Assembly (NCBI RefSeq): GCF_024124765.2
Contig: NZ_JAMXSR020000002.1
Coordinates: forward strand, 2,996,001-3,060,000
Source: Sphingomonas sp. H160509
Lineage (GTDB): Bacteria > Pseudomonadota > Alphaproteobacteria > Sphingomonadales > Sphingomonadaceae
DNA length: 64,000 nt
Direction of reading: 5' to 3'
Shown: one piece after another, positions 9,544 to 19,355 of the stretch
Layout of the letters: each line of letters starts with the position of its first letter
Numbering within the stretch: the first letter of the stretch is position 1
Position numbers and translations under genes: made by a program
Notes under the pieces: generated by a model
Database searches by the model: none
What the model saw: the letters and a program-made list of their open reading frames with translations, nothing else
Told to the model about the DNA's origin: nothing

Positions 9544-10767
9544 ATGAACGACAAAATTGCTGCCCCATCGATGCGTCCAGGCGAGTTCGTCGCCTTCATC
9601 GCCGCGTTGATGGCGGTCAACGCGCTCGGCGTCGACCTGATGCTGCCCGCGCTCGCCGATATCGGCCACCAGCTTGGCATCGCCACCGCGAACCATCGCC
9701 AATGGATCATCACCGCGTACATGCTCGGCTTCGGCGCCGGGCAGCTCGTCTACGGGCCGCTCGCCGATCGCTACGGCCGCCGGATCATCCTGCTCGTCAC
9801 GCTCACGGGATTCGTCGCGGCGAGCATCTTCGCAGCCGGATCGCAGACCTTTGCCGCGCTGCTCGGCGCACGCGTTCTGCAGGGGCTGATGTCCGCGTCG
9901 ACGCGCGTGCTCGCGGTCGCGATCGTCCGGGATCGGTATTCGGGTCGCCAGATGGCGCGCACGTTGTCCGTGGCGCAGATGATCTTCTTCCTGGTGCCCA
10001 TCATGGCGCCCAGCCTCGGGCAGGTGCTGCTCCAGTTCGGTCCGTGGCGTTTCATCTTCTACGCGCTGGCGGGCTTTGCGGCGTTCGTCCTCGCCTGGTC
10101 GGTGACGCGGTTGCGGGAATCGCTGCCGGTCGAGCGCCGGTCGCCGCTGTCGTTCGCGTCGCTCCGCCAGGCGTACACGCTGACGCTGACCAACCGCTAT
10201 TCGGCAGGCTATGCGGTCGCGGCGTCGATGACGTTCGGCGGGATCATCGCCTTCGTGTCGTCGGCGCAACAGATCTTCGTCGACGAGTTCCATGCCGGCG
10301 AGCGGTTCACGATCCTGTTCGCGGTCTGCGCGTTTTCGATGGGGTGCGCGTCGTTCGCCAACAGCCGGCTGGTCGAGCGCCTCGGCACGCGGCTCATATC
10401 GCAGGCTGCGGTGCTCGGGCTGATCGCGCTCTCGGTGGTTCACATCGGCGTGATCGCTGCGGGCTCGGAATCGCTATGGACTTACATGCTGTTCCAGGCA
10501 CTGAGCATGACGTGCATCGGCCTGTGCGGCTCCAATTTTGGAGCAATGGCGATGGAGCCCGTCGGGCATATCGCCGGTACCGCATCGTCGATCCAGGGGT
10601 TCATCACCAGCGTCGGCGCAGTGATCGTCGGGTCGCTGATCGGCCAGTCGTATAACGGCACGACCTATCCGCTGGCGATCGGCTATCTCGCGATCGGGCT
10701 TGGCGTGCTGGCGGTGGTGTATGTGGTCGAGGGCGGCAAGCTGTTCCACGCGCACCACAAGGCCTGA
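9544..10767 (+). CDS. Bcr/CflA-type major facilitator drug exporter
   Basis: 407 residues with 12 predicted membrane helices. The MFS motif A region between helices 2 and 3 reads GQLVYGPLADRYGRR, and the early sequence VNALGVDLMLPALADIGHQL is typical of the Bcr/CflA group of drug:proton antiporters. It should export small hydrophobic or antibiotic-like compounds using the proton gradient. The gene is intact, begins at ATG 9544 and stands alone, convergent with the PAS-LuxR gene 6 bp downstream. Substrate cannot be read from the sequence. Confidence 0.85.
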   Translation: MNDKIAAPSMRPGEFVAFIAALMAVNALGVDLMLPALADIGHQLGIATANHRQWIITAYMLGFGAGQLVYGPLADRYGRRIILLVTLTGFVAASIFAAGSQTFAALLGARVLQGLMSASTRVLAVAIVRDRYSGRQMARTLSVAQMIFFLVPIMAPSLGQVLLQFGPWRFIFYALAGFAAFVLAWSVTRLRESLPVERRSPLSFASLRQAYTLTLTNRYSAGYAVAASMTFGGIIAFVSSAQQIFVDEFHAGERFTILFAVCAFSMGCASFANSRLVERLGTRLISQAAVLGLIALSVVHIGVIAAGSESLWTYMLFQALSMTCIGLCGSNFGAMAMEPVGHIAGTASSIQGFITSVGAVIVGSLIGQSYNGTTYPLAIGYLAIGLGVLAVVYVVEGGKLFHAHHKA

Positions 10768-10773
10768 TGCGCG

Positions 10774-12249
10774 TTACGCCCCGACGCCGCGTTCATGCGC
10801 CCACACGATCGCGGCACTGCGCCGGTTGACGCCGATCTTCGCGTAAAGCCGCGCGACATGGTTGCGCACCGTGTTGCGCGACAGGTCGAGCCGGGTGGCG
10901 ATCGCCGCATCGTCGAGGTCCTGGCAGATCAGTTCGAGCACCTCGCGCTCGCGCTTGCTAAGTTCGGTGGTGGGAGGCGTGGCGCCCGAGCCGGCGCGCG
11001 GATTTCGCAGCGTCGCCAGCTTGTCCATGATCGACCGGCTGAGCCAGTTGGCGTCCTTCATCACCGCGTCGATCGCCTCGACGAGTTCGAGTTCCCCGCG
11101 GCGGCGCGCCGTGATGTCCTGGTACAGCCACAGGACGCAGGGCGTGCCGTCGACGCTGATCCGTTCGGCGGAGACGAGGCAGTCCAGCGTCTCGCCGTTC
11201 TTGTGCAACAGGCGGACATCGTGGCCGCGAATACCGTTCCGCTCGCGGATCTCGGTTTCGAGTTCAACCCGCTGCGCGGCGTCGTTCCATAGCTGGAGAT
11301 CGTCGGCGATCCGGTCGACGACCGCGTGATCGGTGTAGCCGGTGAGACTCTTGAACGCCGCGTTCACCTGCACGATGCGGTTCTCGTCGCCCTTGGTGAT
11401 GACCATCGCGACGGGAGCCATCTCGAACACCGACGCGAAATGCCGTTCGCTCGCCTGTAGCGCCAGTTGCGCGCGCCGTCGGGGTTCGAGGTCGGCGAAG
11501 GTGAAGAGAAGGCAGTCTTCGTTGGCGAGTTCGATCGGTTGGCCGGCGAGGATGACCAGCGTCTTGTCGCCCCCCGCGAGCGGCAGTTCCGCCTCCAGTT
11601 GCGGGACGGTCTTGCCGGCGGCGACGCGTTCCTTGACGAACGGCTTGCGCTCGACCTCGGCGAGGAAGTCGAGATCGAACAGCGTCTTGCCGACGATCTG
11701 GCCGCGGTCGTAGCCGGAGAGATCGAGGAACCCTTGGTTGACCAGGACATAGCGCTGGTCGGCGACCCGCATGATGAGGGCAGGGGCGGGGTTCGCGTGG
11801 AACATCGCCTGGAACCGGTCCTCCGCGTCGAACCGTTCGGAGACGTCGTTGATGACCATCCCCAGGCAATCGGGATCGCCGCCATCCTCGTCCATGACGA
11901 TGTCGCGGACCTGATGCACCCAGCGCGGTTCGTCCGCATCCGGTGACGAGACCTCGACGATCAGGTCGGGGAAGCTTTCGCCGGCAAGAAGGCGCATCAA
12001 CGGATATTCGCGGCGCGGCAGCTTGCGACCGTCACGGTACCGCAGCCGAAAGCGCGCCGCGTAATCGTCCGCGGTCTCGCCCAGGTCGGCCAACGCCTTG
12101 ACGCCGTGCATCTTCAACGCCGCCGGGTTCGCGCTGAGGATCATGCCGGTCGGATCCATCAGGATCACCCCTTCGAGCAACCCGGTCATGAGCTGTTCCA
12201 GGTGATGCAGCGTCGGGGCGTGGAGCGGCTTGCCGTTGGTCTTGGTCAT
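10774..12249 (-). CDS. PAS-domain regulator with C-terminal LuxR-type DNA-binding domain
   Basis: About 491 residues from ATG 12,247-12,249 (MTKTNGKPLHAPTLHHLE), preceded by GGACAGG; longer starts up to 12,417 are possible. Three PAS-like sensory modules follow one another (GVILMDPTGMILSANPAALKMHG; FHANPAPALIMRVADQRYVLV; FEMAPVAMVITKGDENRIVQV). The C-terminus is a LuxR helix-turn-helix (LSKREREVLELICQDLDDAAIATRL). There is no receiver or kinase domain, so ligand or redox sensing by PAS probably acts directly on DNA binding. No flavin-binding NCRFLQ motif is seen, so a LOV light sensor is unlikely. It is divergent from a GlsB/YeaQ-PepSY-YflT gene series, its most likely nearby targets. Confidence 0.82.
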   Translation of the reverse strand: MTKTNGKPLHAPTLHHLEQLMTGLLEGVILMDPTGMILSANPAALKMHGVKALADLGETADDYAARFRLRYRDGRKLPRREYPLMRLLAGESFPDLIVEVSSPDADEPRWVHQVRDIVMDEDGGDPDCLGMVINDVSERFDAEDRFQAMFHANPAPALIMRVADQRYVLVNQGFLDLSGYDRGQIVGKTLFDLDFLAEVERKPFVKERVAAGKTVPQLEAELPLAGGDKTLVILAGQPIELANEDCLLFTFADLEPRRRAQLALQASERHFASVFEMAPVAMVITKGDENRIVQVNAAFKSLTGYTDHAVVDRIADDLQLWNDAAQRVELETEIRERNGIRGHDVRLLHKNGETLDCLVSAERISVDGTPCVLWLYQDITARRRGELELVEAIDAVMKDANWLSRSIMDKLATLRNPRAGSGATPPTTELSKREREVLELICQDLDDAAIATRLDLSRNTVRNHVARLYAKIGVNRRSAAIVWAHERGVGA

Positions 12250-12434
12250 GCCTGTCCAGCGACCAAAAGGGGGCTCCGGTTCCGTGCCCTGCGCTACATT
12301 TGTACCAATGCGACCGGTATGTAAGCACCAATCGCAAAATCCTGGCGCGGCGCCGAAACTGAACGGATCGGCGATCCCGACTGTTGAGCCCCCTGTACCA
12401 TCACCCAGTATCATCATCGTCCAGGAGCCTCATC

Positions 12435-12704
12435 ATGAACCTCATCATTCTTCTCGTCGTCGGCGGGCTCATCGGTTGGGTCGCCAGCATGATCATGCGC
12501 ACCGATGCGCAGCAGGGCATCTTCCTCAACATCGTCGTCGGCATCGTCGGCGCATTGCTGGCCGGCTTCCTGATCACGCCGCTGATCGGTGGCGCATCGA
12601 TCATGGACGGCGCGCTCAACATCCAGTCGATCCTGATCTCGCTGGTCGGCGCGGTGATCCTGCTCGCGATCGTCAACATGTTTCGTCGCGGTACGGTTCG
12701 CTGA
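12435..12704 (+). CDS. GlsB/YeaQ/YmgE-family small membrane protein
   Basis: 89 residues, almost wholly hydrophobic, with about three membrane helices (LIILLVVGGLIGWVASMIM; GIFLNIVVGIVGALLAGFL; ISLVGAVILLAIVNMF). The GWVASMIM...GIVGAL pattern is the transglycosylase-associated/GlsB signature, though no enzymatic role is established for the family; homologues are often stress-induced. ATG 12,435 follows an AGGAG at 12,423-12,427. First of three plus-strand genes divergent from the PAS-LuxR gene, and followed at once by a strong hairpin. Confidence 0.85.
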   Translation: MNLIILLVVGGLIGWVASMIMRTDAQQGIFLNIVVGIVGALLAGFLITPLIGGASIMDGALNIQSILISLVGAVILLAIVNMFRRGTVR

Positions 12705-12711
12705 TCCGACC

Positions 12712-12742
12712 GGGAGGCGGCGTGGTCGACACGCCGCCTCCC
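12712..12742 (+). terminator. Perfect 13-bp hairpin after glsB-like gene
   Basis: Arms gggaggcggcgtg (12,712-12,724) and cacgccgcctccc (12,730-12,742) pair perfectly around a 5-nt loop, 7 bp after the stop codon. There is no U-run directly after the stem, so it may terminate or only protect the upstream transcript. Confidence 0.6.
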
Positions 12743-12790
12743 ACCCGGCGAACGACCTCGTTTTCAAAACCAGAAACCCAGGAGAGTATC

Positions 12791-13102
12791 ATGACCGTTC
12801 GAGCATTCATGGCATGCGGCGCAATGCTGCTGGCCTCCAGCGCCGTCGCGCAGACCGCAACGCATGCCGGCGCGCACAACCCGGCCGTCAAGAACAACGA
12901 TGCAGCCCATGTTGCGGCCCCGGCCAAGGGCGCCAACTCCTTCTCCGAGGACCAGGCTCGCGGTCGACTGACCAAGGCCGGCTACCAGTCGGTCTCGCGC
13001 CTGGCGAAGGACAAGGACGGCGTCTGGCGCGGCAGCGCGACCAAGGCCGGCAAGAAGGTCAATGTCGGGCTCGACTACAAGGGCAACGTGACCGCACGCT
13101 GA
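12791..13102 (+). CDS. Small exported PepSY-like protein
   Basis: 103 residues. Signal peptide TVRAFMACGAMLLASSAVAQ is followed by an Ala/His/Asn-rich linker. A ~55-residue C-terminal unit (SFSEDQARGRLTKAGYQSV, then GVWRGSATKAGKKVNVGLD) has the PepSY-type pattern of a helix plus strands ending in YKGNVTAR. It should be periplasmic. Start ATG 12,791 with CAGGAGAG upstream. It lies between the GlsB-like and YflT-like genes and probably shares their control. Exact role unknown. Confidence 0.7.
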   Translation: MTVRAFMACGAMLLASSAVAQTATHAGAHNPAVKNNDAAHVAAPAKGANSFSEDQARGRLTKAGYQSVSRLAKDKDGVWRGSATKAGKKVNVGLDYKGNVTAR

Positions 13103-13122
13103 TCCATTTTCCCAGGAGAGAT

Positions 13123-13767
13123 ATGATGACCAAGACCCTTACCCGCCTGTTCGACGATTACTCGGATGCGAAGTCGGCGCTGAACGATCTCGAGCGTCTC
13201 GGCGTGCCGCATGACTCGATCAGTATCGTCGCGAACAACGCCGATGGCGCGCATGGCGATCACGACACGCCGCTGGACGACGTCAACGATCGTGGCGATG
13301 TCAGCCGTGGTGTCTCGACCGGTGCGGCCGTCGGCGGCGTCGGCGGCCTGCTCGCTGGTCTCGGCCTGCTTGCGATTCCGGGCCTGGGGCCGATCGTTGC
13401 AGCCGGCTGGCTCGCGTCGACCGTCGTCGGTGCCGGTATCGGTGCAGCGGGCGGTGCCGCCACCGGCACGATCGTCGGCGCACTGAAGGACGCCGGTCAC
13501 ACTGATGACGAAGCGCATGTCTATTCGGAAGGCGTCCGTCGCGGCGGCACGTTGCTCAGCGCACGCGTCGACGACAGTCTCGCGACCGAGGCCGAAGCGG
13601 TTCTCGATCGTCATCGTTCGGTCGATGCGACCACTCGTGGTGCGGCCTATCGCCAGGACGGCTGGACGCGCTTCGACGAGGCAGCGCCCGCGTACACGCG
13701 CGACGAAGTCGTTGCCGAGCGTGGCCGCTATGGTTCGGTGTCGTCGACCAACTCGACGACCTACTGA
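13123..13767 (+). CDS. General-stress (YflT-like) glycine-zipper protein
   Basis: 214 residues. The N-terminal ~60 residues (LTRLFDDYSDAKSALNDLERLGVPHDSISIV) match the YflT/GsiB-type heat-induced stress domain, which resembles a ferredoxin-fold sensor of dihedral pairs. A glycine-rich hydrophobic stretch (AVGGVGGLLAGLGLLAIPG and AGIGAAGGAATGTIVGAL) could span or coat the membrane, followed by an acidic/serine-rich tail. ATG 13,123 follows CAGGAGAG. Last of the three stress-type genes before a strong bidirectional terminator. Confidence 0.75.
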   Translation: MMTKTLTRLFDDYSDAKSALNDLERLGVPHDSISIVANNADGAHGDHDTPLDDVNDRGDVSRGVSTGAAVGGVGGLLAGLGLLAIPGLGPIVAAGWLASTVVGAGIGAAGGAATGTIVGALKDAGHTDDEAHVYSEGVRRGGTLLSARVDDSLATEAEAVLDRHRSVDATTRGAAYRQDGWTRFDEAAPAYTRDEVVAERGRYGSVSSTNSTTY

Positions 13768-13830
13768 ACGACGTCGTCACGATCCTTGCCGCCAGCGTAT
13801 CGGGCGGCAGGTGTGACAGCGTCGGAATAG

Positions 13831-13870
13831 CGAAGGGGTCGGTTTGGGTTCACCCAAACCGACCCCTTCG
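13831..13870. terminator. Bidirectional 19-bp perfect hairpin terminator
   Basis: cgaaggggtcggtttgggt (13,831-13,849) pairs perfectly with its reverse complement at 13,852-13,870 across a 2-nt centre. It separates the convergent YflT-like gene (+) and MHS transporter gene (-), 25 bp from the latter's corrected stop. Confidence 0.85.
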
Positions 13871-13894
13871 TCGTTCAACTACAGGCCGAAGACC

Positions 13895-15563
13895 TTAGCC
13901 GTGCAGCGACCGACGGAACGTCTCGGGCAGGAACACCAGCCCGACCAGCACCGTCACCGCGCAGGCGACGATCGGATACCAGAGGCCGTAGTAAATATAC
14001 CCCCGTCGCCGCGACCATCGCGAACGCCGCGGTCGGCAGGAACCCGCCGAACCAGCCATTGCCGATATGATAGGGCAGCGACATCGACGTGTAGCGGATC
14101 CGCGTCGGAAACAGCTCGACCAGCAGCGCGGCGATCGGCCCGTAGACCATCGTCACGTACAGCACGAGCAGGACGAGGATCGCGATCACCATCGGCTTGT
14201 TGATCTGCGCCGGGTCCGCCTTTTCGGGGTAGCCGACCGAGGCCAGCGCGGTCTTCACTTCCGCACCGAACGCCTTGATAGCCGCTGCCTTGTCAGGACC
14301 AGACACGACTGCCGGATTGACGACCGGGATGGTCGCGCCGCCGATATGGATCTGCGCGACGGTGCCGGCTGGCGCGATCACGTTGGCATAGGAGATGCCG
14401 GCCTTCGCCAGATACGCCTTGGCGATGTCGCACGAGCTCTTGTCGAACTTGTTCTTGCCGACCGGATCGAACTGCACCGAACATTCGTCGGGATTGGCGA
14501 CGACGCTCACCGGCGAATTCGCCTGTGCCGCATAAAGGGCCGGGTTGGCGGCCTTCGACAGTGCATGGAACAGCGGCATGTACGTCAGCGCAGCGAGCGC
14601 GCAGCCGGTCAGGATGATGTATTTCCGCCCGATCTTGTCCGACAGCCAGCCGAAGAAGATGAACGCCGGCGTGGCGATCAACAGCGCGATCGCGATCAGG
14701 ATGTTGGTGGTCGGTCCGTCGACGCGCAGGTTCTTCTCAAGGAAGAACAGCGCGTAGAACTGGCTGGTGTAGAAGATGACGCCCTGCCCGACGACCGCAC
14801 CGAACAGCGCGATCAGCACGACCTTCAAATTGCTCCACTGCCCGAACGCTTCGGTCAGCGGCGCCTTCGAGGTCTTGCCCTCGTCCTTCATCTTCTGGAA
14901 CACCGGGCTCTCTTCGAGCTGCATGCGAATCCAGAGTGACACCGCCAGCAGCGCGATCGAGACGATGAACGGGATACGCCAGCCCCATGCCGCGAACGCC
15001 TCTTCGCCGACCAGCGTACGCACGCCGATGACGATCAACAGCGCCGCGAACAGCCCGAGCGAGGCGGTGGTCTGGATGAAGCTGGTGAACAGCCCACGCT
15101 TCTTGTCGGGCGCGTGCTCTGCGACATAGGTCGCGGCACCACCATATTCGCCACCGAGCGCGAGGCCCTGCAACAGGCGCAGCACGATGAGCGCGATCGG
15201 CGCGGCGACGCCTACCGACGCGTAGCTCGGGAGCAGGCCGACCAGGAAGGTCGACAGGCCCATGATCGCCATCGTCACGAGGAAGGTGTTCTTGCGCCCG
15301 ACGACATCGCCGATCCGCCCGAACACCAGCGCACCGAATGGCCGCACCGCGAACCCCGCCGCGAACGCCGCGAGCGCGAAGATGAACCCGGTGGTCTCGT
15401 TGACGCCCGAGAAGAACTGCGCGGTGATGATCGTCGCCAGCAGGCCGTAGAGGTAGAAATCATACCATTCGAACACCGCGCCGAGCGACGACGCGATGAT
15501 GATGAGCGGCTGGCTCTGCTTCACGTGCCCGAGGGGCGAAGCATCCCCTGTTGTAGTCGCCAT
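13895..15563 (-). CDS. MHS-type major facilitator transporter with long periplasmic insert (one probable +1 error)
   Basis: 555 residues once one base is removed from the run at 14,000-14,004; the restored C-terminus reads ATGYIYYGLWYPIVACAVTV and stops at 13,895-13,897. It has 12 helices and the metabolite:H+ symporter signature (RPFGALVFGRIGDVVGRK; LALGGEYGGAATYVAEHAP). Relatives move organic acids, betaine or proline into the cell. A segment of roughly 115 residues (window about 14,195-14,550) with two cysteines (DECSVQ, SSCDIA) interrupts the helices and should face the periplasm. It follows the DcaP porin gene on the same strand, so the pair probably forms an outer-plus-inner membrane uptake route. 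Confidence 0.82.
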
Positions 15564-15652
15564 GGCAGTGTCCTCTCAGAAGGAAAATTGGGTGGAACAG
15601 CCGATCTTCGCCGACTTATGAAAAAGTAGAAATGCCGGCCAAGCGGCCTGCT

Positions 15653-15779
15653 GATCCTCCCCCGCCAGGGGGAGGTGGCAGGCATTTGCCTGACGGAGGG
15701 GGAGGAACGCGATGACCATTGTTCCGCATTCTCCCCTCCGTCACGTTCGGCGACACCTCCCCTTGGCGGGGGAGGATCG
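15653..15779 (+). repeat. Intergenic palindromic repeat, family A, copy 2
   Basis: 127 bp with the same gatcctcccccgccaggggg outer arms as the copy at 4298 and a similar cggagggggagg inner arm. It sits between the DcaP porin stop and the MHS transporter start on the minus strand, so it lies within a probable operon and could weaken expression of the second gene. Confidence 0.85.
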
Positions 15780-15791
15780 TGAAATCATGCC

Positions 15792-17252
15792 TTAGAACGA
15801 GTACCGCGCGGCAAGCTCGCCGCGGTCCATTTTGCCGACCTGCCCATCGACCAGTTCGCGCTCCGCGTGACGGAATTCGACGCCGAGATCGATGTTCTTG
15901 ATCGGCGAGTAGAACAGGTTGGCGGACGCGCTCCACGCCGAGTCGCTCGCCCCGACGGGTTCGCCCCCCGTCGGGTAATCGATAGACTGGACGCTGCCGA
16001 TGAAGGTCGAGCGCAGCTTGTCGGTCCAGCCGAGCTTCAATGCCGCGAACCCTGCGGTGAGGCTCGGCGTATACAGCCGCGCGCCGACCACCGGCACGAA
16101 CACCGCGTCGGGGGCGAGATCGAGACCGACATAACGGCCGATCCCGTCGCCATGCGTGACCATGAAGCGGATGTCCGAGCGGCCCTTGGCGTCGAGCGGC
16201 ACCTTGCCCGCGAACGACACGCCCCAGCCGGTGGCGCTGTCCTTGAGCGCACCCGTATCGATCGTCAGCTGGCGCGCGAGGCCGGCCAGCGAGAACTCGC
16301 CGAACGCGGTCTTGTAGTTGAGGCGCGCGGTGACGTCGGGCAGGCGATCGTCGGCATTCTCGACAATCGTCGCCGAAGCCAGACTGGTCGATGCCGTCTC
16401 CGGATTCTCGGCCGCGACCGACAGCGACAGCGTGTCGTTGAGCTTGCGCGTATAACGGATCTGCGCCTGGCGGACGAATACGGTGCCTTCCGACGGACCG
16501 ATGAAGTCGGTCGTCTCGGGCAGCGCACCGATATACTGGAAGTTGGTCCACTCCTGCCCGAACAGCCAATTGTCGAACGTGAAGAACGCGCGGCGCAAGC
16601 CGGGGTTGTAACCGTTGACGACGCGCTGGTTGCCTTGAGTCCCCGGCACGACCTGGAAATCGACTTCGAGCAGGCCCTTCAGCGTATGCCCGGCGATCGG
16701 CGTCTCGGTGCCTAGCACGATGCGGGTCTGTTTGGCGTGCGCCTCGACGCTGTTGCCTTCGTTGCGGCCGCCGACCGGAGTCATGCTCGGGAAATAGAAA
16801 TCGCGACCGACCGACTCGGGGGCGATGTTGCCACCGCTGTAGCGGCTGACCGACGCCCAGGTCTTGATGAAGCCGTTGAGCTTTACCGTCGTCCCGGCGA
16901 CCTTGAACCCGTCGGTCGATGGCGTCGCTCCCGGTGCCTTCGCTTCGGCGAGCGCGGTCGGCGCGGTCGGGCCCATCGGCGCGGTCGGATGGAGATCGTT
17001 CGGCGCGGACGCGACCGCGGTCGGTGCGGAGGTCGATGTCGCCGGAGCAGCAGACCGGGGCGCGGTCGCCGCCGTCGCCCGCGCGGCGTTCAGCTCGCCG
17101 CGCAGATCCTGCACCGCCGCCTCCAGCGCCTTCAACCGCGTCTCGAGTTCGACCTCACGCGCGGTCTGCGCCTGCGCCATGCCCGGCACCAGCGCGGTAC
17201 CAGCCAAGAAGGCCGTCAAGGCCAGCCGTTTCGTAAACGCCATACGTGTCAT
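15792..17252 (-). CDS. DcaP-like outer-membrane porin
   Basis: 486 residues from ATG 17,250-17,252 (MTRMAFTKRLALTAFLAG), with a signal peptide ending GMAQAQ. An N-terminal coiled-coil (REVELETRLKALEAAVQDL) is followed by an Ala/Pro/Thr-rich linker and a long beta-barrel (VKLNGFIKTWASVSRYSGG) ending in RYSF, the usual outer-membrane C-terminus. This layout is that of DcaP-like trimeric porins, which favour dicarboxylates and other anions. The gene is intact, divergent from acs, with the MHS transporter downstream. This suggests uptake of an organic acid that feeds acyl-CoA metabolism. Confidence 0.85.
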   Translation of the reverse strand: MTRMAFTKRLALTAFLAGTALVPGMAQAQTAREVELETRLKALEAAVQDLRGELNAARATAATAPRSAAPATSTSAPTAVASAPNDLHPTAPMGPTAPTALAEAKAPGATPSTDGFKVAGTTVKLNGFIKTWASVSRYSGGNIAPESVGRDFYFPSMTPVGGRNEGNSVEAHAKQTRIVLGTETPIAGHTLKGLLEVDFQVVPGTQGNQRVVNGYNPGLRRAFFTFDNWLFGQEWTNFQYIGALPETTDFIGPSEGTVFVRQAQIRYTRKLNDTLSLSVAAENPETASTSLASATIVENADDRLPDVTARLNYKTAFGEFSLAGLARQLTIDTGALKDSATGWGVSFAGKVPLDAKGRSDIRFMVTHGDGIGRYVGLDLAPDAVFVPVVGARLYTPSLTAGFAALKLGWTDKLRSTFIGSVQSIDYPTGGEPVGASDSAWSASANLFYSPIKNIDLGVEFRHAERELVDGQVGKMDRGELAARYSF

Positions 17253-17398
17253 CCCCGTCTCTGCTCTCTTCCACTGATCTGACGCGTGGATAGCAGCGCC
17301 GTCATCATGGCGCATTGCGAACCTGCGTCCATCCCTTACTTTGGTTAGGGATGATCGCCCGAACGCGACCGCGTACAGCGCGGCAAAAGGAGAGCCAG

Positions 17399-19355
17399 AT
17401 GACCGAGGCAAGCTATCCCGTCCCCGCGGAATGGGCGAAGGACGCCCTGATCGATGCCGCCGCCTATGACCGGATGTATGCCGAGGCCGCGACCGATCCC
17501 GACGCGTTCTGGGCAAAGGAGGCCAAGCGCCTCGACTGGATCGTGCCGCCGACCAAGATCAAGGATACGTCGTTCGACGAGAGCGACTTCCACATCCGCT
17601 GGTTCGAGGACGGGCAGCTCAACGTCGCCGCCAACTGCGTCGATCGCCACGCCGAGACGCGCCCCGACGCGACCGCGATCCTGTGGGAAGGCGACGATCC
17701 CGCCGACGACCGCAAGATCAGCTACGCCGAACTACGCGACGAGGTGTCGAAGCTCGGCAACGCGCTGAAGGCCAAGGGCGTCAGGAAGGGTGATCGCGTC
17801 ACGATCTACCTGCCGATGATCCCAGAAGCGGCGTTCGCGATGCTCGCCTGCGCGCGGATCGGCGCGATCCATTCGGTGGTGTTCGGCGGCTTCTCGCCCG
17901 AGAGTCTCTGCAACCGCATCCACGATTGCGACAGCCGCATCGTCATCACCGCCGACGAAGGGCTCCGCGGCGGCAAGACCGTGCCCCTGAAGGCCAATGT
18001 CGACGCCGCGCTCGACCACGGCGATCTCGCGGTCGAGACCGTCATCGTCGTCCGCCGCACCGGCGGCAAGGTGACGATGACCGAAGGCCGCGACTGCTGG
18101 TATGCGGACTGCGTCGAGGGCCAGTCGACCGATTGCGCGCCCGAACCGATGAACGCAGAGGATCCGCTGTTCATCCTCTACACCAGCGGCTCGACCGGCC
18201 AGCCCAAGGGCGTGCTGCACTCGACCGGCGGCTATCTGGTGTGGGCGTCGATGACGCACGAATACGTCTTCAACTACCGGCCCGGCGAGATCTTCTGGTG
18301 TGCGGCGGACGTCGGCTGGGTCACCGGCCACACCTATTCGCTGTACGGCGCGCTCGCGAACGGCGCGACCACCGTGATGTTCGAGGGCGTGCCCAACTAC
18401 CCGGATCACAGCCGGTTCTGGCAGATCGTCGATAAGTACCAGGTCAACATCCTCTACACCGCACCGACCGCACTCCGGTCGCTGATGCGCGAGGGCGACG
18501 ACTGGGTGACGCGCACCAGCCGCAAGTCGCTGCGCCTGCTCGGCTCGGTCGGCGAACCGATCAACCCGGAAGCGTGGAACTGGTACCATAACGTCGTCGG
18601 CGACGGCCGTTGCCCGATCGTCGACACCTGGTGGCAGACGGAAACCGGCGGCCACATGATCTCTCCACTGCCGGGCGCCACCGCGCTGAAACCCGGTAGC
18701 GCGACCAAGCCCCTGTTCGGCGTGATGCCCGAACTGGTCGATGCGGACGGCAAGGTGCTGGGGGGCGCGGTCGAGGGGCAATCTCGTCATCGCCGACAGC
18801 TGGCCCGGCCAGATGCGCACCGTGTGGAACGATCACGAGCGCTTCTTCCAGACGTACTTCTCGACCTATCCCGGCAAGTATTTCACCGGCGACGGCTGCC
18901 GCCGCGACGAGGACGACTATTACTGGATCACCGGCCGCGTCGACGACGTCATCAACGTCAGCGGCCACCGGATGGGTACCGCCGAAGTCGAGAGCGCCCT
19001 CGTCGCGCATTCGAAGGTCGCCGAAGCCGCGGTCGTCGGCATGCCGCACGACGTGAAGGGCCAGGGCATCTACGCGTACGTTACCTTGAACGCGAACGCC
19101 GAGCCGAGCGAGGACCTGCGCAAGGAACTCGTCCAGTGGGTCCGCCGCGAGATCGGCCCGATCGCGACCCCCGACATCCTTCAGTTCGCGCCCGCGCTCC
19201 CCAAGACGCGCTCGGGGAAGATCATGCGGCGCATCCTGCGCAAGATCGCGGAGAACCAGCTCGACCAGCTTGGCGACACCTCGACGCTCGCCGATCCCGC
19301 GGTGGTCGACGCACTTATCGCCGGCCGCGAGGAGGCCGCTCCCGTACCGGCATGA
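17399..19355 (+). CDS. acs: Acetyl-CoA synthetase (one probable +1 error)
   Basis: Catalyses acetate + ATP + CoA to acetyl-CoA + AMP + PPi in the cytoplasm. After removing one G from GGGG 18,775-18,778 the protein is 651 residues, essentially the length of E. coli Acs. The AMP-binding motif ([14 protein letters not shown]), the [16 protein letters not shown] core and the C-terminal acetylation-site lysine motif ([11 protein letters not shown]) are all present. ATG 17,399 follows AAAAGGAGAG. Uncorrected, the frame runs on into the response-regulator gene; that apparent fusion is an artefact. The acs stop (19,353-19,355) overlaps the regulator ATG, so they are translationally coupled. Divergent from the DcaP porin gene. 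Confidence 0.93.

Noticed and set aside
12230..13102. Long plus-strand ORF upstream of the PepSY-like gene.
   Set aside because: Only the part from ATG 12,791 has a ribosome site and signal peptide; the upstream part overlaps the GlsB-like gene in another frame.
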